NCBI GenBank assembly: GCA_963699105.1
Contig: CAVOTI010000003.1
Span: forward strand, 248,001-312,000
Origin: Bog-756 sp963699105
GTDB lineage: Bacteria; Actinomycetota; Acidimicrobiia; Acidimicrobiales; RAAP-2
Reading direction: 5' to 3'
DNA: 64,000 nucleotides
This document shows positions 7,785-16,473 of this stretch, in pieces; the first letter of the stretch is position 1; the number at the start of each line of letters is the position of its first letter. The notes beneath the pieces are model-generated. The model was not told the DNA's origin and did not search any database. It was given only the letters and a program-made list of their open reading frames with translations. The position numbers and the translations under genes were made by a program.

Positions 7785-9455
7785 TCAGGTGAACAACAGC
7801 GTGGCCTGGTGGGCGAAGTCGACGATGGGTCCGGGAATGATCCCGAAGACGACGGTGAACGACACCGTCAACCCGATGGCGACCCAGGTCAACGGAGGCA
7901 CCGCCACCGCCCCCCGGTTCTCCACCCATTCCGACGGGGGCACGTCGGTCAGGGTCTGCAGGCTGGCCACAGCCCCGGGGACGACGTCGACCTCATCGGA
8001 TCCACCACCATCCCGGGCCGGGGTAGCCGTCGACGTCACCGGGGCAGAGCCACCGTCCTCGCCGTCGACCGGGTCGGCGATCGAGCCGACGGGTGAGTAC
8101 ATGGTGACCGCCACCCGCAGGTAGAAGAAGGCGGCGACCGCGGCCGACGCCATGGCCACGGCGGCCAGCACGTAGGCATGGACGTCCACCGAGGCGCCCA
8201 CCACGCCGAACTTGGCCAGGAACCCGGTGGTGAACGGCACCCCGGCCTGACCGAGCAGCAGGACGGCAAAGCACAAGGACAGCAGTGGCTGTCGGCGAGC
8301 CAGACCGCGGTAGTCCGAGATCTGGTGTCCGGTGTCGCCGTCGCGGGCCATCACGGTGATGACGGCGAAGGAGCCGATGGTGAGGACCATGTAGGCGAAC
8401 AGGTAGTACAAAGCCCCCGACACTCCGCGGGTGGTGGCCGCCTCCACACCCAAGAGGATGAACCCGACATGGTTGATGGACGAGTACGCCATCATCCGCT
8501 TGACGTCGGTCTGCACCAGGGCGACGGCCGCCCCCACCAGCAGGCTGAGGATGGCCAGGGCCCAGACGATCGGTTGCCAGTCGGCCCGCAAGGTGCCGAA
8601 TGACGAGACGAACACCCGCAGGAGGGCGGCGAAGGCCCCGGCCTTGGCCACCGCGGCCATGAACCCGGTGATGGGCGACGGGGATCCCTGGTAGACGTCG
8701 GGTGACCACATGTGGAAGGGCACGGCGGCGATCTTGAAGGAGAAGCCGATCAACAACAGGGCCAGCCCGGCCAGCAATACCCCGTTGGAAGCGATCACGT
8801 TCTTGGACAGGTAGTCGGCGATCTGGGGCAGGTTGGACGATCCGGTGGCGCCGTAGGTCAGGGCGATCCCGTAGACGAAGATGGCCGAGGAGAACGCCCC
8901 GAGCACCAGGTACTTGAGGGCGGCCTCCCCCGACTCGGCCCGCTTGTGGTTGAAGGCGGCCAGCACGTAGAGGGCGATGGACAGGATCTCGAGGCCGAGA
9001 AAGATCACGATGAGGTCGTTGGCCGCCCCCATCATCATGGCCCCGGAGGCCGACATCATGGCCAGGACCTGGAACTCGGGCCCCTCCACTCCCTCGCGCC
9101 GGAGGTACCCGTCGCCGATGAGGGCGGTGAGCAGCATGGCGATGGACACCACGATCTGGATGAAGACATCGAAACCGTCGAAGGCGATGGCCCCGGCGAT
9201 GGTGACCTGGGGTCCGTGGGTGGCAACGTGGTCCCATTGGAACAAGGCGGCGACCAGAGCGGCCACCGAGGTCGCCGAGGCCATCACGGTGCCGGCCCCC
9301 ACGGCCAGGATCTTGCGGAAGATGGAGGACACCACCATCAACGCCAGCGCCCCGCCCATCATGATGATCATGGGCAGGATGCTCAGATAGTCGACGTGGG
9401 GGGTGTGGATGGTGGGGGCCGCCGAGGTGGCCAGCAGCGGAAGGGAGGCGATCAC
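7785..9455 (-). CDS. nuoN: NADH-quinone oxidoreductase subunit N
   Basis: An antiporter-like membrane subunit of complex I, 556 residues. The core contains FHMWSPDVYQGSPSPITGFM and KRMMAYSSINHVGFILLG, both NuoN hallmarks, and hydrophobic helices fill the protein. A polar loop of about 55 residues rich in D, S and P (including VDGEDGGSAPV) sits near residues 465-510, before the final helix, and is longer than in enterobacterial NuoN. The GTG start overlaps the nuoM stop (GTGA). It is the last gene of the nuo operon, and its sequence is intact. Confidence 0.95.
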   Translation of the reverse strand: MIASLPLLATSAAPTIHTPHVDYLSILPMIIMMGGALALMVVSSIFRKILAVGAGTVMASATSVAALVAALFQWDHVATHGPQVTIAGAIAFDGFDVFIQIVVSIAMLLTALIGDGYLRREGVEGPEFQVLAMMSASGAMMMGAANDLIVIFLGLEILSIALYVLAAFNHKRAESGEAALKYLVLGAFSSAIFVYGIALTYGATGSSNLPQIADYLSKNVIASNGVLLAGLALLLIGFSFKIAAVPFHMWSPDVYQGSPSPITGFMAAVAKAGAFAALLRVFVSSFGTLRADWQPIVWALAILSLLVGAAVALVQTDVKRMMAYSSINHVGFILLGVEAATTRGVSGALYYLFAYMVLTIGSFAVITVMARDGDTGHQISDYRGLARRQPLLSLCFAVLLLGQAGVPFTTGFLAKFGVVGASVDVHAYVLAAVAMASAAVAAFFYLRVAVTMYSPVGSIADPVDGEDGGSAPVTSTATPARDGGGSDEVDVVPGAVASLQTLTDVPPSEWVENRGAVAVPPLTWVAIGLTVSFTVVFGIIPGPIVDFAHQATLLFT

Positions 9456-11038
9456 CGGGCTCCTCCTGGCTTGGTGTGCACCGGACGTCCACCGGAGGCC
9501 GGGTGGTAGATCGGCGTGGCGCTACGGGTTGGGGTCGAAGTGTGGGTCACCTGGTCGACGTGATGCACCAGCTGCTCGACAGATGGAGTGATCCGGTCGA
9601 GCGCTGGCTTGGGGAACACGCCGAGGACCACGATGAGAATGATGAGGGGCGCCACGATCAGTCGCTCGCTCCACCCGAGGTCCCGGGTCTTGGTCGTGTC
9701 CTCTTCGGTGGGCTGGCCCTGGAAGACCTGCTGGTAGGCCCACAACAGGTAGATGGCGGCCACGATGATGCCCACGATGCCGACCACCGCCCACCACCGA
9801 TGGGCTTCGAAGGTCCCGATGAGGACCAGGAACTCCCCGACGAATCCGTTGAGTCCGGGCAAGCCGATGGAGGCCATCATGGCCACGGTGAAACAGGCGG
9901 CCAGGATGGGGGCGGGTGCTTGGAGCCCCTTCAGCCCCGACACCTGCCAGGTCTTGCGGCGCTCGTAGATCCACCCGACCAGGATGAACAGGGTGGCGAT
10001 AATCAGACCGTGGTTGACCATCTGGAGCACGCCACCGGTCAGTCCCTGCGTATTGAGGGCGAAGGTGCCGAGCACGATGAAGCCGATCTGGGCCAGCGAC
10101 GAATAGGCCAGCAGCCGCTTGAGGTCGCGCTGGGCGCAGGCCACCAGAGCACCGTAGATGATGCCGATCACCGCCAGGGTCAACAATAGGGGTCCCAGAG
10201 TGCGGGTGGCCTGGGGGAACAGGTTGAGGTCGAACCGGATGATCCCGTAGGTGCCGAGCTTGGCCATCACCGCTGCCAGCAGCACGGCACCCGAGGTCGG
10301 CGCTTCGGCATAGGCGTCGGGCGACCAGGTATGGAACGGGAAGATCGGCGCCTTCACCGCGAAGGCGGCGGTGAAGGCCAGGAACAGCAGCACCCCTTCG
10401 GTTCCCGACAGGTGGGTGTGCATCAGCGCCGGTAGTTCGAAGGTCAGGACCCCGGTCTGGGACTGATGGAGGAAGGCCACCGCCAAGATCCCGACGAGGA
10501 GGAAGGCGGAACCGGCGAACGTGTAGATGAAGAACTTGATGGCGGCATATCCCCGCCGGGCATACCCCCATCCGGCGATGACGAAGTAGGCCGGGACCAG
10601 GGTGAGCTCGAAGAACAAGAAGAACAGCACCAGGTCGAGGGAGACGAAGCTTCCCAGGCACGCCGCCTCCATCACCAGCAGCCAGGCCACGAACGAGCGT
10701 GGGTCTCTCCGGACCCGGGCTCCGACCATGGTCAACGGAAACAACAGGGTCGTCATCAGCACCAGGAACAACGAGATGCCGTCGATGCCCAATGACCAGT
10801 GGATGCCCAACTCCTTGGCCCACACGTGGTCTGACACCATCTGGTACCCGCCGAATCCCGTCTTGAACTCGACGGCGATGATCACGGCGAACACCAAGGT
10901 GGCCACGGCCACGGCGAGACCGGCCACCTCGTGGAACCAGCGAGGGACCGACCGGGTGGGGACGAGGGCCACCGCCGCCGCCCCGATGGCCGGGACCAGC
11001 ACCAACACGGTGAGATAGGGGAAGCCGGCGCCGGCCAT
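9452..11038 (-). CDS. nuoM: NADH-quinone oxidoreductase subunit M
   Basis: An antiporter-like proton-translocating subunit of complex I, 528 residues from ATG 11038. Landmarks are LGIDGISLFLVLMTTLL, then FPFHTWSPDAYAEAPTSGAV with the conserved Lys of AAVMAKLGTYG, and the Lys of LKRLLAYSSLAQIGF. The start was set at 11038 because it forms a TGATG junction with the nuoL stop; an in-frame start 12 bases upstream is possible but would overlap nuoL more. The C-terminus adds a polar T/S/P-rich tail of about 45 residues. Confidence 0.95.
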   Translation of the reverse strand: MAGAGFPYLTVLVLVPAIGAAAVALVPTRSVPRWFHEVAGLAVAVATLVFAVIIAVEFKTGFGGYQMVSDHVWAKELGIHWSLGIDGISLFLVLMTTLLFPLTMVGARVRRDPRSFVAWLLVMEAACLGSFVSLDLVLFFLFFELTLVPAYFVIAGWGYARRGYAAIKFFIYTFAGSAFLLVGILAVAFLHQSQTGVLTFELPALMHTHLSGTEGVLLFLAFTAAFAVKAPIFPFHTWSPDAYAEAPTSGAVLLAAVMAKLGTYGIIRFDLNLFPQATRTLGPLLLTLAVIGIIYGALVACAQRDLKRLLAYSSLAQIGFIVLGTFALNTQGLTGGVLQMVNHGLIIATLFILVGWIYERRKTWQVSGLKGLQAPAPILAACFTVAMMASIGLPGLNGFVGEFLVLIGTFEAHRWWAVVGIVGIIVAAIYLLWAYQQVFQGQPTEEDTTKTRDLGWSERLIVAPLIILIVVLGVFPKPALDRITPSVEQLVHHVDQVTHTSTPTRSATPIYHPASGGRPVHTKPGGAR

Positions 11039-12966
11039 CAGTGCCACCACAGCCGGGTCAACATGAAAGCCAGCACCAAGACGGTCCCGAGCACGATCCC
11101 CAGCACGTAGTTGCGGACGTAGCCGGTCTGCGTGCGCCGTACCGCCGAGCCCGTCTTGCGGACCAGTGTGGCCACCCCGTTCACCCCTCCGTCGATCACC
11201 ACCGTGTCGATCACGTTGGCGCTGAACGACGCCAGTCGCTCCGACGGCCGGCCGATCACCGCGTCGTAGAACTGGTTGATATACCAGGAGTTACGCAAGA
11301 ACGCAGCCTCGAGGGGCGGACGCTCGGCCTTGGACGTCCACAACCTGAGGCCCACGGTGACGCCGATGATGGCGATCACCGCATCGGTGATGGCCAGCGA
11401 CCATTCGGCGGCCAGGCTCAGGTGGGCGGCGAACAGATTGGCGCCGAACACCGGGTCGACCCAGTTGGACAGAGAGAAGTGGACGTTGGACAGGTCGAGC
11501 AGTCCGGCCAGGGCGGCAAAGAAGGCCAGGATCCACAGGGGCACGGTCATGACCCGCGGGGACTCGTGCGGCTTGGTGATGGTTCCCTCGGCGTGGTGAG
11601 CATCGGGCATGTCGGTGTCGGCGTCGATGGGCACCTCCCGCGCCCACCGGTCCCTTCCGAAGAAGGCCAGCCCGGTCAATCGGCTCATGTAGTAGGCGGT
11701 CAGGAGGGCGGTGACGATTCCCAGTGCCCACAGCGCCGGATGGGCGGCGAAGGCGTTGTCCAGCACGTCTCCCTTGGCCCAGAACCCCGACAGCGGGGGC
11801 ACGGCGGCGATGCACAGCCAGCCGATGGCGAAGGTGATGAAGGTGATCGGCATGTAGTGGCGCAGGTTCCCCATTCGCTTGAGGTCCTGCTCGTCGTGGA
11901 GCCCGTGGATGACCGATCCGGCACCGAGGAAGAGCAGGCCCTTGAAGAAGGCGTGGGCGATCATCAAGAAGATGGCCGCCTCGTAGGCCCCGCATCCGAT
12001 GGCCAGGAACATGTACCCGAGTTGGGACACCGTCGAGTAGGCCAACACCTTCTTGATGTCCTGTTGGGCGCAGGCGATGGTGGCGGCCACGAAGGCGGTG
12101 ACCCCGCCCACCACGGCCACGGTCAGCGCCGCCGTCGAGGAGGCGTGGAGGAGCGGGTTGACCCGGCACAGGAGGTAGACGCCGGCCGTCACCATGGTGG
12201 CCGCGTGGATCAGGGCCGACACCGGGGTGGGACCTTCCATGGCGTCGGCCAGCCACGGGAACAGCGGGATCTGGGCCGACTTCCCCACCACCCCCACCAG
12301 CAGGAGCAGGCAGATGGCGGTGATGTTGGCCGACCCGATCTTGTCCAGGTTGGCGAAGATGGTCGTGTATTCGAGTGAGTGGACCTTCTCGAAGGTCAAG
12401 AAGATGGCCAGGAGGAAGCCGACGTCCCCGATGCGGTTGTAATAGAAGGCCTTCTTTCCGGCGCTGGCCGCAGAGTCACGACGGAACCAGAACGAGACGA
12501 GCCAGTAGGAGCAGACGCCCACCCCTTCCCAGCCCACGAAGGTGACCAGCATGTTGCTCCCGAGGACCAGGATGAGCATCGAGGCCACGAACAGATTCAT
12601 GTAGAGGAAGAACTTGGGATAGTCCTCGTCCCCCTTCATGTACCCGATGGAGTACAGGTGGATGAGGGAACTGATGCCGGTGACGAACAGCACCATGGTC
12701 ATCGACAGTGGGTCGACGAACAGGCTGGCGTGCACCTGCAGGCTCCCGACCGGAAGCCACGTCCACAGGTTCTGGGTGTAGGTGCGGACCGGGGCGTGCA
12801 CGGTGAGCAGGTCGAAGTACACCCCGACCGCCACCACGAACGACGCCGCCACGAAGAAGGTGGCCACCATCCCGGCCACCGGATCGCCCAGGCGCCGGCC
12901 GCCCAAGGCCAGGATGGCGAACCCGAGCAGGGGCAGCGCGATGATCAGCCAGGTCACCTGGAGCAT
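11038..12966 (-). CDS. nuoL: NADH-quinone oxidoreductase subunit L
   Basis: The largest antiporter-like subunit of the complex I membrane arm, 642 residues. Diagnostic stretches are FVGWEGVGVCSYWLVSFWF, FPWLADAMEGPTPVSALIHAATMVTAGVYL and KVLAYSTVSQLGYMFLAIG. The long C-terminal portion contains the lateral helix that runs along the membrane arm and ends in a final hydrophobic helix. The length is normal for the family and the gene is intact. Seven bases separate it from nuoK; its stop forms TGATG with nuoM. Confidence 0.96.
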   Translation of the reverse strand: MLQVTWLIIALPLLGFAILALGGRRLGDPVAGMVATFFVAASFVVAVGVYFDLLTVHAPVRTYTQNLWTWLPVGSLQVHASLFVDPLSMTMVLFVTGISSLIHLYSIGYMKGDEDYPKFFLYMNLFVASMLILVLGSNMLVTFVGWEGVGVCSYWLVSFWFRRDSAASAGKKAFYYNRIGDVGFLLAIFLTFEKVHSLEYTTIFANLDKIGSANITAICLLLLVGVVGKSAQIPLFPWLADAMEGPTPVSALIHAATMVTAGVYLLCRVNPLLHASSTAALTVAVVGGVTAFVAATIACAQQDIKKVLAYSTVSQLGYMFLAIGCGAYEAAIFLMIAHAFFKGLLFLGAGSVIHGLHDEQDLKRMGNLRHYMPITFITFAIGWLCIAAVPPLSGFWAKGDVLDNAFAAHPALWALGIVTALLTAYYMSRLTGLAFFGRDRWAREVPIDADTDMPDAHHAEGTITKPHESPRVMTVPLWILAFFAALAGLLDLSNVHFSLSNWVDPVFGANLFAAHLSLAAEWSLAITDAVIAIIGVTVGLRLWTSKAERPPLEAAFLRNSWYINQFYDAVIGRPSERLASFSANVIDTVVIDGGVNGVATLVRKTGSAVRRTQTGYVRNYVLGIVLGTVLVLAFMLTRLWWH

Positions 12967-12973
12967 GGTCCTC

Positions 12974-13279
12974 TCAGCCCTTCATCAAGTGGAGGTCGTC
13001 GGCGGTGGTGTTGGCCCGGCGGCGGAAGATGGCGACCACGATGCCCAGGCCCACCACGACCTCAGCCGCCGCCACCACGAGGACGAAGAACACCAGTACC
13101 TGGCCACCGATGTCGTGGAGCTCCCGGGCGAAGGTGACGAAGCTCAGGTTGGCGGCGTTCAGCATGAGCTCCACGCACATCAACATCACCAGTACGTTCC
13201 GGCGGATCAGGACGCCGAGGGCGCCGATGGCAAACAGCACGACGCTGAGAGCCAGATACCAGTCGGGGTTGATGGTCAT
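12974..13279 (-). CDS. nuoK: NADH-quinone oxidoreductase subunit K
   Basis: A 101-residue membrane subunit of complex I with three helices. The two membrane-embedded glutamates needed for proton transfer are present in MCVELMLNAANLSFV and in AAAEVVVGLGIVVAI. The length is standard for the family. The ATG overlaps the nuoJ stop by four bases. The sequence is intact and the assignment is unambiguous from size, residues and position. Confidence 0.96.
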   Translation of the reverse strand: MTINPDWYLALSVVLFAIGALGVLIRRNVLVMLMCVELMLNAANLSFVTFARELHDIGGQVLVFFVLVVAAAEVVVGLGIVVAIFRRRANTTADDLHLMKG

Positions 13280-14148
13280 GGTCGCGCCTCTTCCTTCGAG
13301 CTGTGCACGGCATGTGTGCCGGCATCGGCGTCGGCGTCGGCCGGGGCGTCGATCGGCGCCCGGCCCCCGGTGCGGGCGTCGGCCGGCGCCTGGGCGTGGG
13401 CCTCGGCATGCGCGGGCACCGCCGGCGAGTCGATGGGATCTCCGGAGCCCGACGTCCCGGCGGCGAGCTGGTCGTCGGACCCGTCGGTCGCCTGGTGGGC
13501 AACGGCGTCGCCGACCCCGCGGCCATCACCACCGTCATCTTCCTCGGTGACCGACTCCTCTTCGACCGGATTGACGGGCGCCGGCGGCCGCCGGGCCAGC
13601 ACCACGGCTCCGACCACGGCGATGATCAGCAGGGCGGCGGTGGCTTCGAAGGGGAAGAGGTAGGTGGTGTACACCGACTTTCCGAGCAGGTTGACGTTGG
13701 GTGCGCCGGTGTCGGGTCCGGCCACGTGGGGGGCTCCGGTGGTCCACCCGGAAACCTGACCCAGCAACAACAGCCCGGTGGTGCCGAGGGCCACCAGTCC
13801 GACGGCCAGGGGCCGCTGTCCCCGCAGCGGCTCGGCGGCGATGTTCTCCTCGCGGTCGACCCCGAGGAACATGATGACGAACAAGAAGAGCACCACGATC
13901 GCCCCGGCATAGACGATGACCTGGACGGCGGCCAGGAAGCTGGCCTGCTCCAGCACGAACAGGACGGCGATGCCGAACAGGGTCATCACCAACATCAGGG
14001 CCGCGTGCACCGGGTTGCGGGCCACCACCACCCCGATGGCCCCGGCCAGCACGATGGCGGCCGCCACTGCGAAGGTGCCGACGTCGACCCACGAGGGGTG
14101 GGTGGCCGTCGAAGCTGCCGTGATCACCGCCCCGATCAGTGAGGCCAT
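13276..14148 (-). CDS. nuoJ: NADH-quinone oxidoreductase subunit J with long acidic tail
   Basis: Membrane subunit J of complex I. The family core spans about the first 205 residues and includes RNPVHAALMLV and QVIVYAGAIVVLFLFVIMFLG, where the conserved tyrosine lies in the distorted helix used in coupling. A hydrophilic tail of about 80 residues rich in A, D, E and P (for example EEESVTEEDDGGDGRG, and later ADADADAG) follows and has no counterpart in enterobacterial NuoJ. The start at 14148 gives a TGATG junction with nuoI. Confidence 0.93.
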   Translation of the reverse strand: MASLIGAVITAASTATHPSWVDVGTFAVAAAIVLAGAIGVVVARNPVHAALMLVMTLFGIAVLFVLEQASFLAAVQVIVYAGAIVVLFLFVIMFLGVDREENIAAEPLRGQRPLAVGLVALGTTGLLLLGQVSGWTTGAPHVAGPDTGAPNVNLLGKSVYTTYLFPFEATAALLIIAVVGAVVLARRPPAPVNPVEEESVTEEDDGGDGRGVGDAVAHQATDGSDDQLAAGTSGSGDPIDSPAVPAHAEAHAQAPADARTGGRAPIDAPADADADAGTHAVHSSKEEARP

Positions 14149-15122
14149 CAATCGCCACCCGTCCCCGTAGCGGACGGAGATGTCCCGGCAGAGTCAGCAG
14201 AGTCGGCGGCGTCAGCACAGTCGGCAGCGTCAGCAGAGTCGGCGGCTCCACCGGCCGGCGGTATGGGCGCCGCCGTGCCCGACTCGTCCCGCTCGGAGTT
14301 TCCGGCCACCACCGCGGCGGCATAGTCGGTGTCGGCCTTGGCCTTGTGCTTCTTGCCGGCCCCCGGAGAGAACCGCTCGACCTTCTCCAACATCCGGCCG
14401 ATGGCCCCCCGGGGGCCGCGCTTGGCGGCCGGCAGGTCGGAGGTCAGCAGGTGACGCTCGAGGGTGTCGCGCAGCTGGCGGCTGCCGGTGGTGGCGTCAT
14501 CGCGGTAGGCCGACTGGCCCCCTTCGGGTGCCCGCACGCCGAAGCCCAGCTCGCCGGACCACTGGACCTGGCCTTCGAACTCCGCCGCCCCGGCGGGCGA
14601 CGTGGCCCGCATCCACCCCGAGGTGTGCAGGTCGTCATCCTCCCGCCAGTCCTCCCACGGCAGGTGCTGTGGTTTGCCTTCGTCGTCGACCAGCAGCTCG
14701 TCCTTGCCGTAGATGGCGTCGTTGCGATTGGTGAAGGAGAACTCCATGAGCTTCGACTCGGTGATGGCCTCGGTGGGGCACGCTTCCACGCACAGGTCGC
14801 AGTGGATGCATCTCAAGAAGTTGATCTCGTAGACGTAGCCGTAGCGCTCCCCGGGCGAAACCGGGTGGTCGGGAGGATTGTCGAGGCCGCGCACGTAGAT
14901 GCAGTCGGCCGGGCACACCCCGGCGCACAGTTCGCAGCCGATGCACTTCTCCATCCCGTCCTCGTACCGGTTGAGGACATGGCGTCCGTGTTGGCGGGGC
15001 TGCTTGGGCCGTTTCTCCTCGGGGTACTGGCGGGTGACCGGGGGCCGTCCGAGGTGCTCGAGGGTCAACTTGAACCCACCGAGGAAATTCTGCCGCTGGT
15101 GTGGCGGTTCTGGGGTGGCCAT
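14148..15122 (-). CDS. nuoI: NADH-quinone oxidoreductase subunit I with C-terminal extension
   Basis: The ferredoxin-like subunit carrying clusters N6a and N6b on the way to quinone. Two complete 4Fe-4S motifs are visible: CIGCELCAGVCP and CIHCDLCVEACP, about 40 residues apart in the first half. A normal NuoI is under 200 residues; this one has 324. The extra 130 or so residues are charged and end in an alanine/aspartate/serine repeat (units like ADSADAADC) encoded by imperfect tandem repeats at about 14180-14245. ATG 15122 overlaps the nuoH stop as TGATG. Confidence 0.94.
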   Translation of the reverse strand: MATPEPPHQRQNFLGGFKLTLEHLGRPPVTRQYPEEKRPKQPRQHGRHVLNRYEDGMEKCIGCELCAGVCPADCIYVRGLDNPPDHPVSPGERYGYVYEINFLRCIHCDLCVEACPTEAITESKLMEFSFTNRNDAIYGKDELLVDDEGKPQHLPWEDWREDDDLHTSGWMRATSPAGAAEFEGQVQWSGELGFGVRAPEGGQSAYRDDATTGSRQLRDTLERHLLTSDLPAAKRGPRGAIGRMLEKVERFSPGAGKKHKAKADTDYAAAVVAGNSERDESGTAAPIPPAGGAADSADAADCADAADSADSAGTSPSATGTGGD

Positions 15123-16473
15123 CAGCCGTCACCTCCTTCCGAGGACGAAGAGGACGACTGTCCGGCCGGGACGGTCGGGGGGTCGGGACGGTCGGGGGGG
15201 TCGGGACGGTCGGGGGGGTCGGGACGGTCGGGACGGTCGGGGGGGTCATCTCCTCGGCCGGCCGGCGCCACAGCCGTACACCCACCTGGGGGATGACGGC
15301 CGCCGACTCCCCCCGCTCGGCGCCGACACGGAAGGCGCGGGTGATGCCGACGGCGGCGGCGGCCACGGTGGCGGCCAGTCCGAGCCCCCACCAGCCGTCC
15401 ACCACGAATCCGGCCACGATGAGCAGCCAACCGAGCGAGAGTGGGATCAGCCGCTTCCAGCCGAGGTCCATGAGCTGGTCGTAGCGGAGACGGGGCAGGG
15501 CGGCCCGCAGCCACACGAACACGAACAGGAAGATGATCGTCTTGCCCAGGAACCACAAGATGGGCCACAGCCAGTACAGGTGGGGGATGTGGGGGATCGG
15601 GCCGTCGGGACCGCCGAAGAAGAGGGTCACCGTGATGGCCGACATGGTGATGGTGTTCATGAACTCGGCCAGAAAGAACAGGGCGAACCGAATCGACGAG
15701 TACTCGGTCACGAAGCCGCCCACCAGCTCGGAGTCGGCCTCGACCAGGTCGAAGGGGGGACGGTTGGTCTCGGCCACGATGGCGACGAAGAAGATGATGA
15801 AGGGCACGACGCCGAGCCGGATGACGTTCCACTGCCACAGGTGCGTGGCCTGGGCATCGACGATGGTCCGGGTGCTCAGGGCCCCGGTGATCAACACCAC
15901 CGTGACCACGGTCATGCCCAGGGCCGCCTCGTAGGAGATCATCTGGGCCGAGGCCCGCACCGAGCCGAGCAGCGGGTACTTGGACCCCGAGGACCAACCG
16001 GCCAGCATGATGCCGTAGACGCCGATGGAGGACATGGCCAGCAGGAACAGGATACCCATGGGCGGATCGGCCAGCTGGAGCTCGAATTGGTGGCCGGCGA
16101 TGGTCACCTCGCCGCCGATCGGGACGATGGCGAAGCTCAAGAAGGCCGGGATGATGGTCAGGTAGGGGGCCAGCTTGAACACGAACCGGTCGGCCTGGTC
16201 GGGCAACAGGTCCTCTTTGAAGAACAGCTTGATGCCGTCGGCCATGGTCTGGGCGATGCCGAAGGGACCGGCCCGGTTGGGGCCGATCCGGCTCTGCATG
16301 TCCGAGATGACCTTGCGCTCGAACCAGATCATCAGCATCACCGACACCATCAAGGCGCCGAAGACCACCAGGACCTTGATCAACACGATGAGGAAGACCA
16401 CCCAGGTCACCCCGTTGTCGTACAGCGGGTCGGCGGCCAGCAGTGGATGAAGGACCTGGAGGAGGGAGCTCAC
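15122..16473 (-). CDS. nuoH: NADH-quinone oxidoreductase subunit H (one-base frameshift in 3' repeat)
   Basis: The membrane subunit forming much of the quinone-binding site. Conserved stretches include WFERKVISDMQSRIGPNRAG, GIKLFFKEDLLP, AETNRPPFDLVEADSELVGG and EYSSIRFALFFLAEF, all NuoH hallmarks. GTG 16473 overlaps the nuoG stop. The frame is intact through the whole domain and is lost only in the poly-G tandem repeat at 15177-15182. Adding one G gives 450 residues with the stop at 15122-15124. The tail after the last helix is Pro/Thr-rich and then serine-rich. Without repair the frame runs on through nuoI to about 14635. Confidence 0.92.
15168..15247. repeat. 18-base tandem repeat with poly-G runs inside nuoH 3' end
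   Basis: Repeats of GGGACGGTCGGGGGGGTC encode the proline/threonine/valine tail of NuoH. The G runs are 7 (15239-15245), 7 (15212-15218), 7 (15194-15200) and 6 (15177-15182). Six Gs make that unit 17 bases long and shift the NuoH frame away from its stop. A seventh G would restore the frame exactly to the TGA that overlaps nuoI. Confidence 0.85.
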
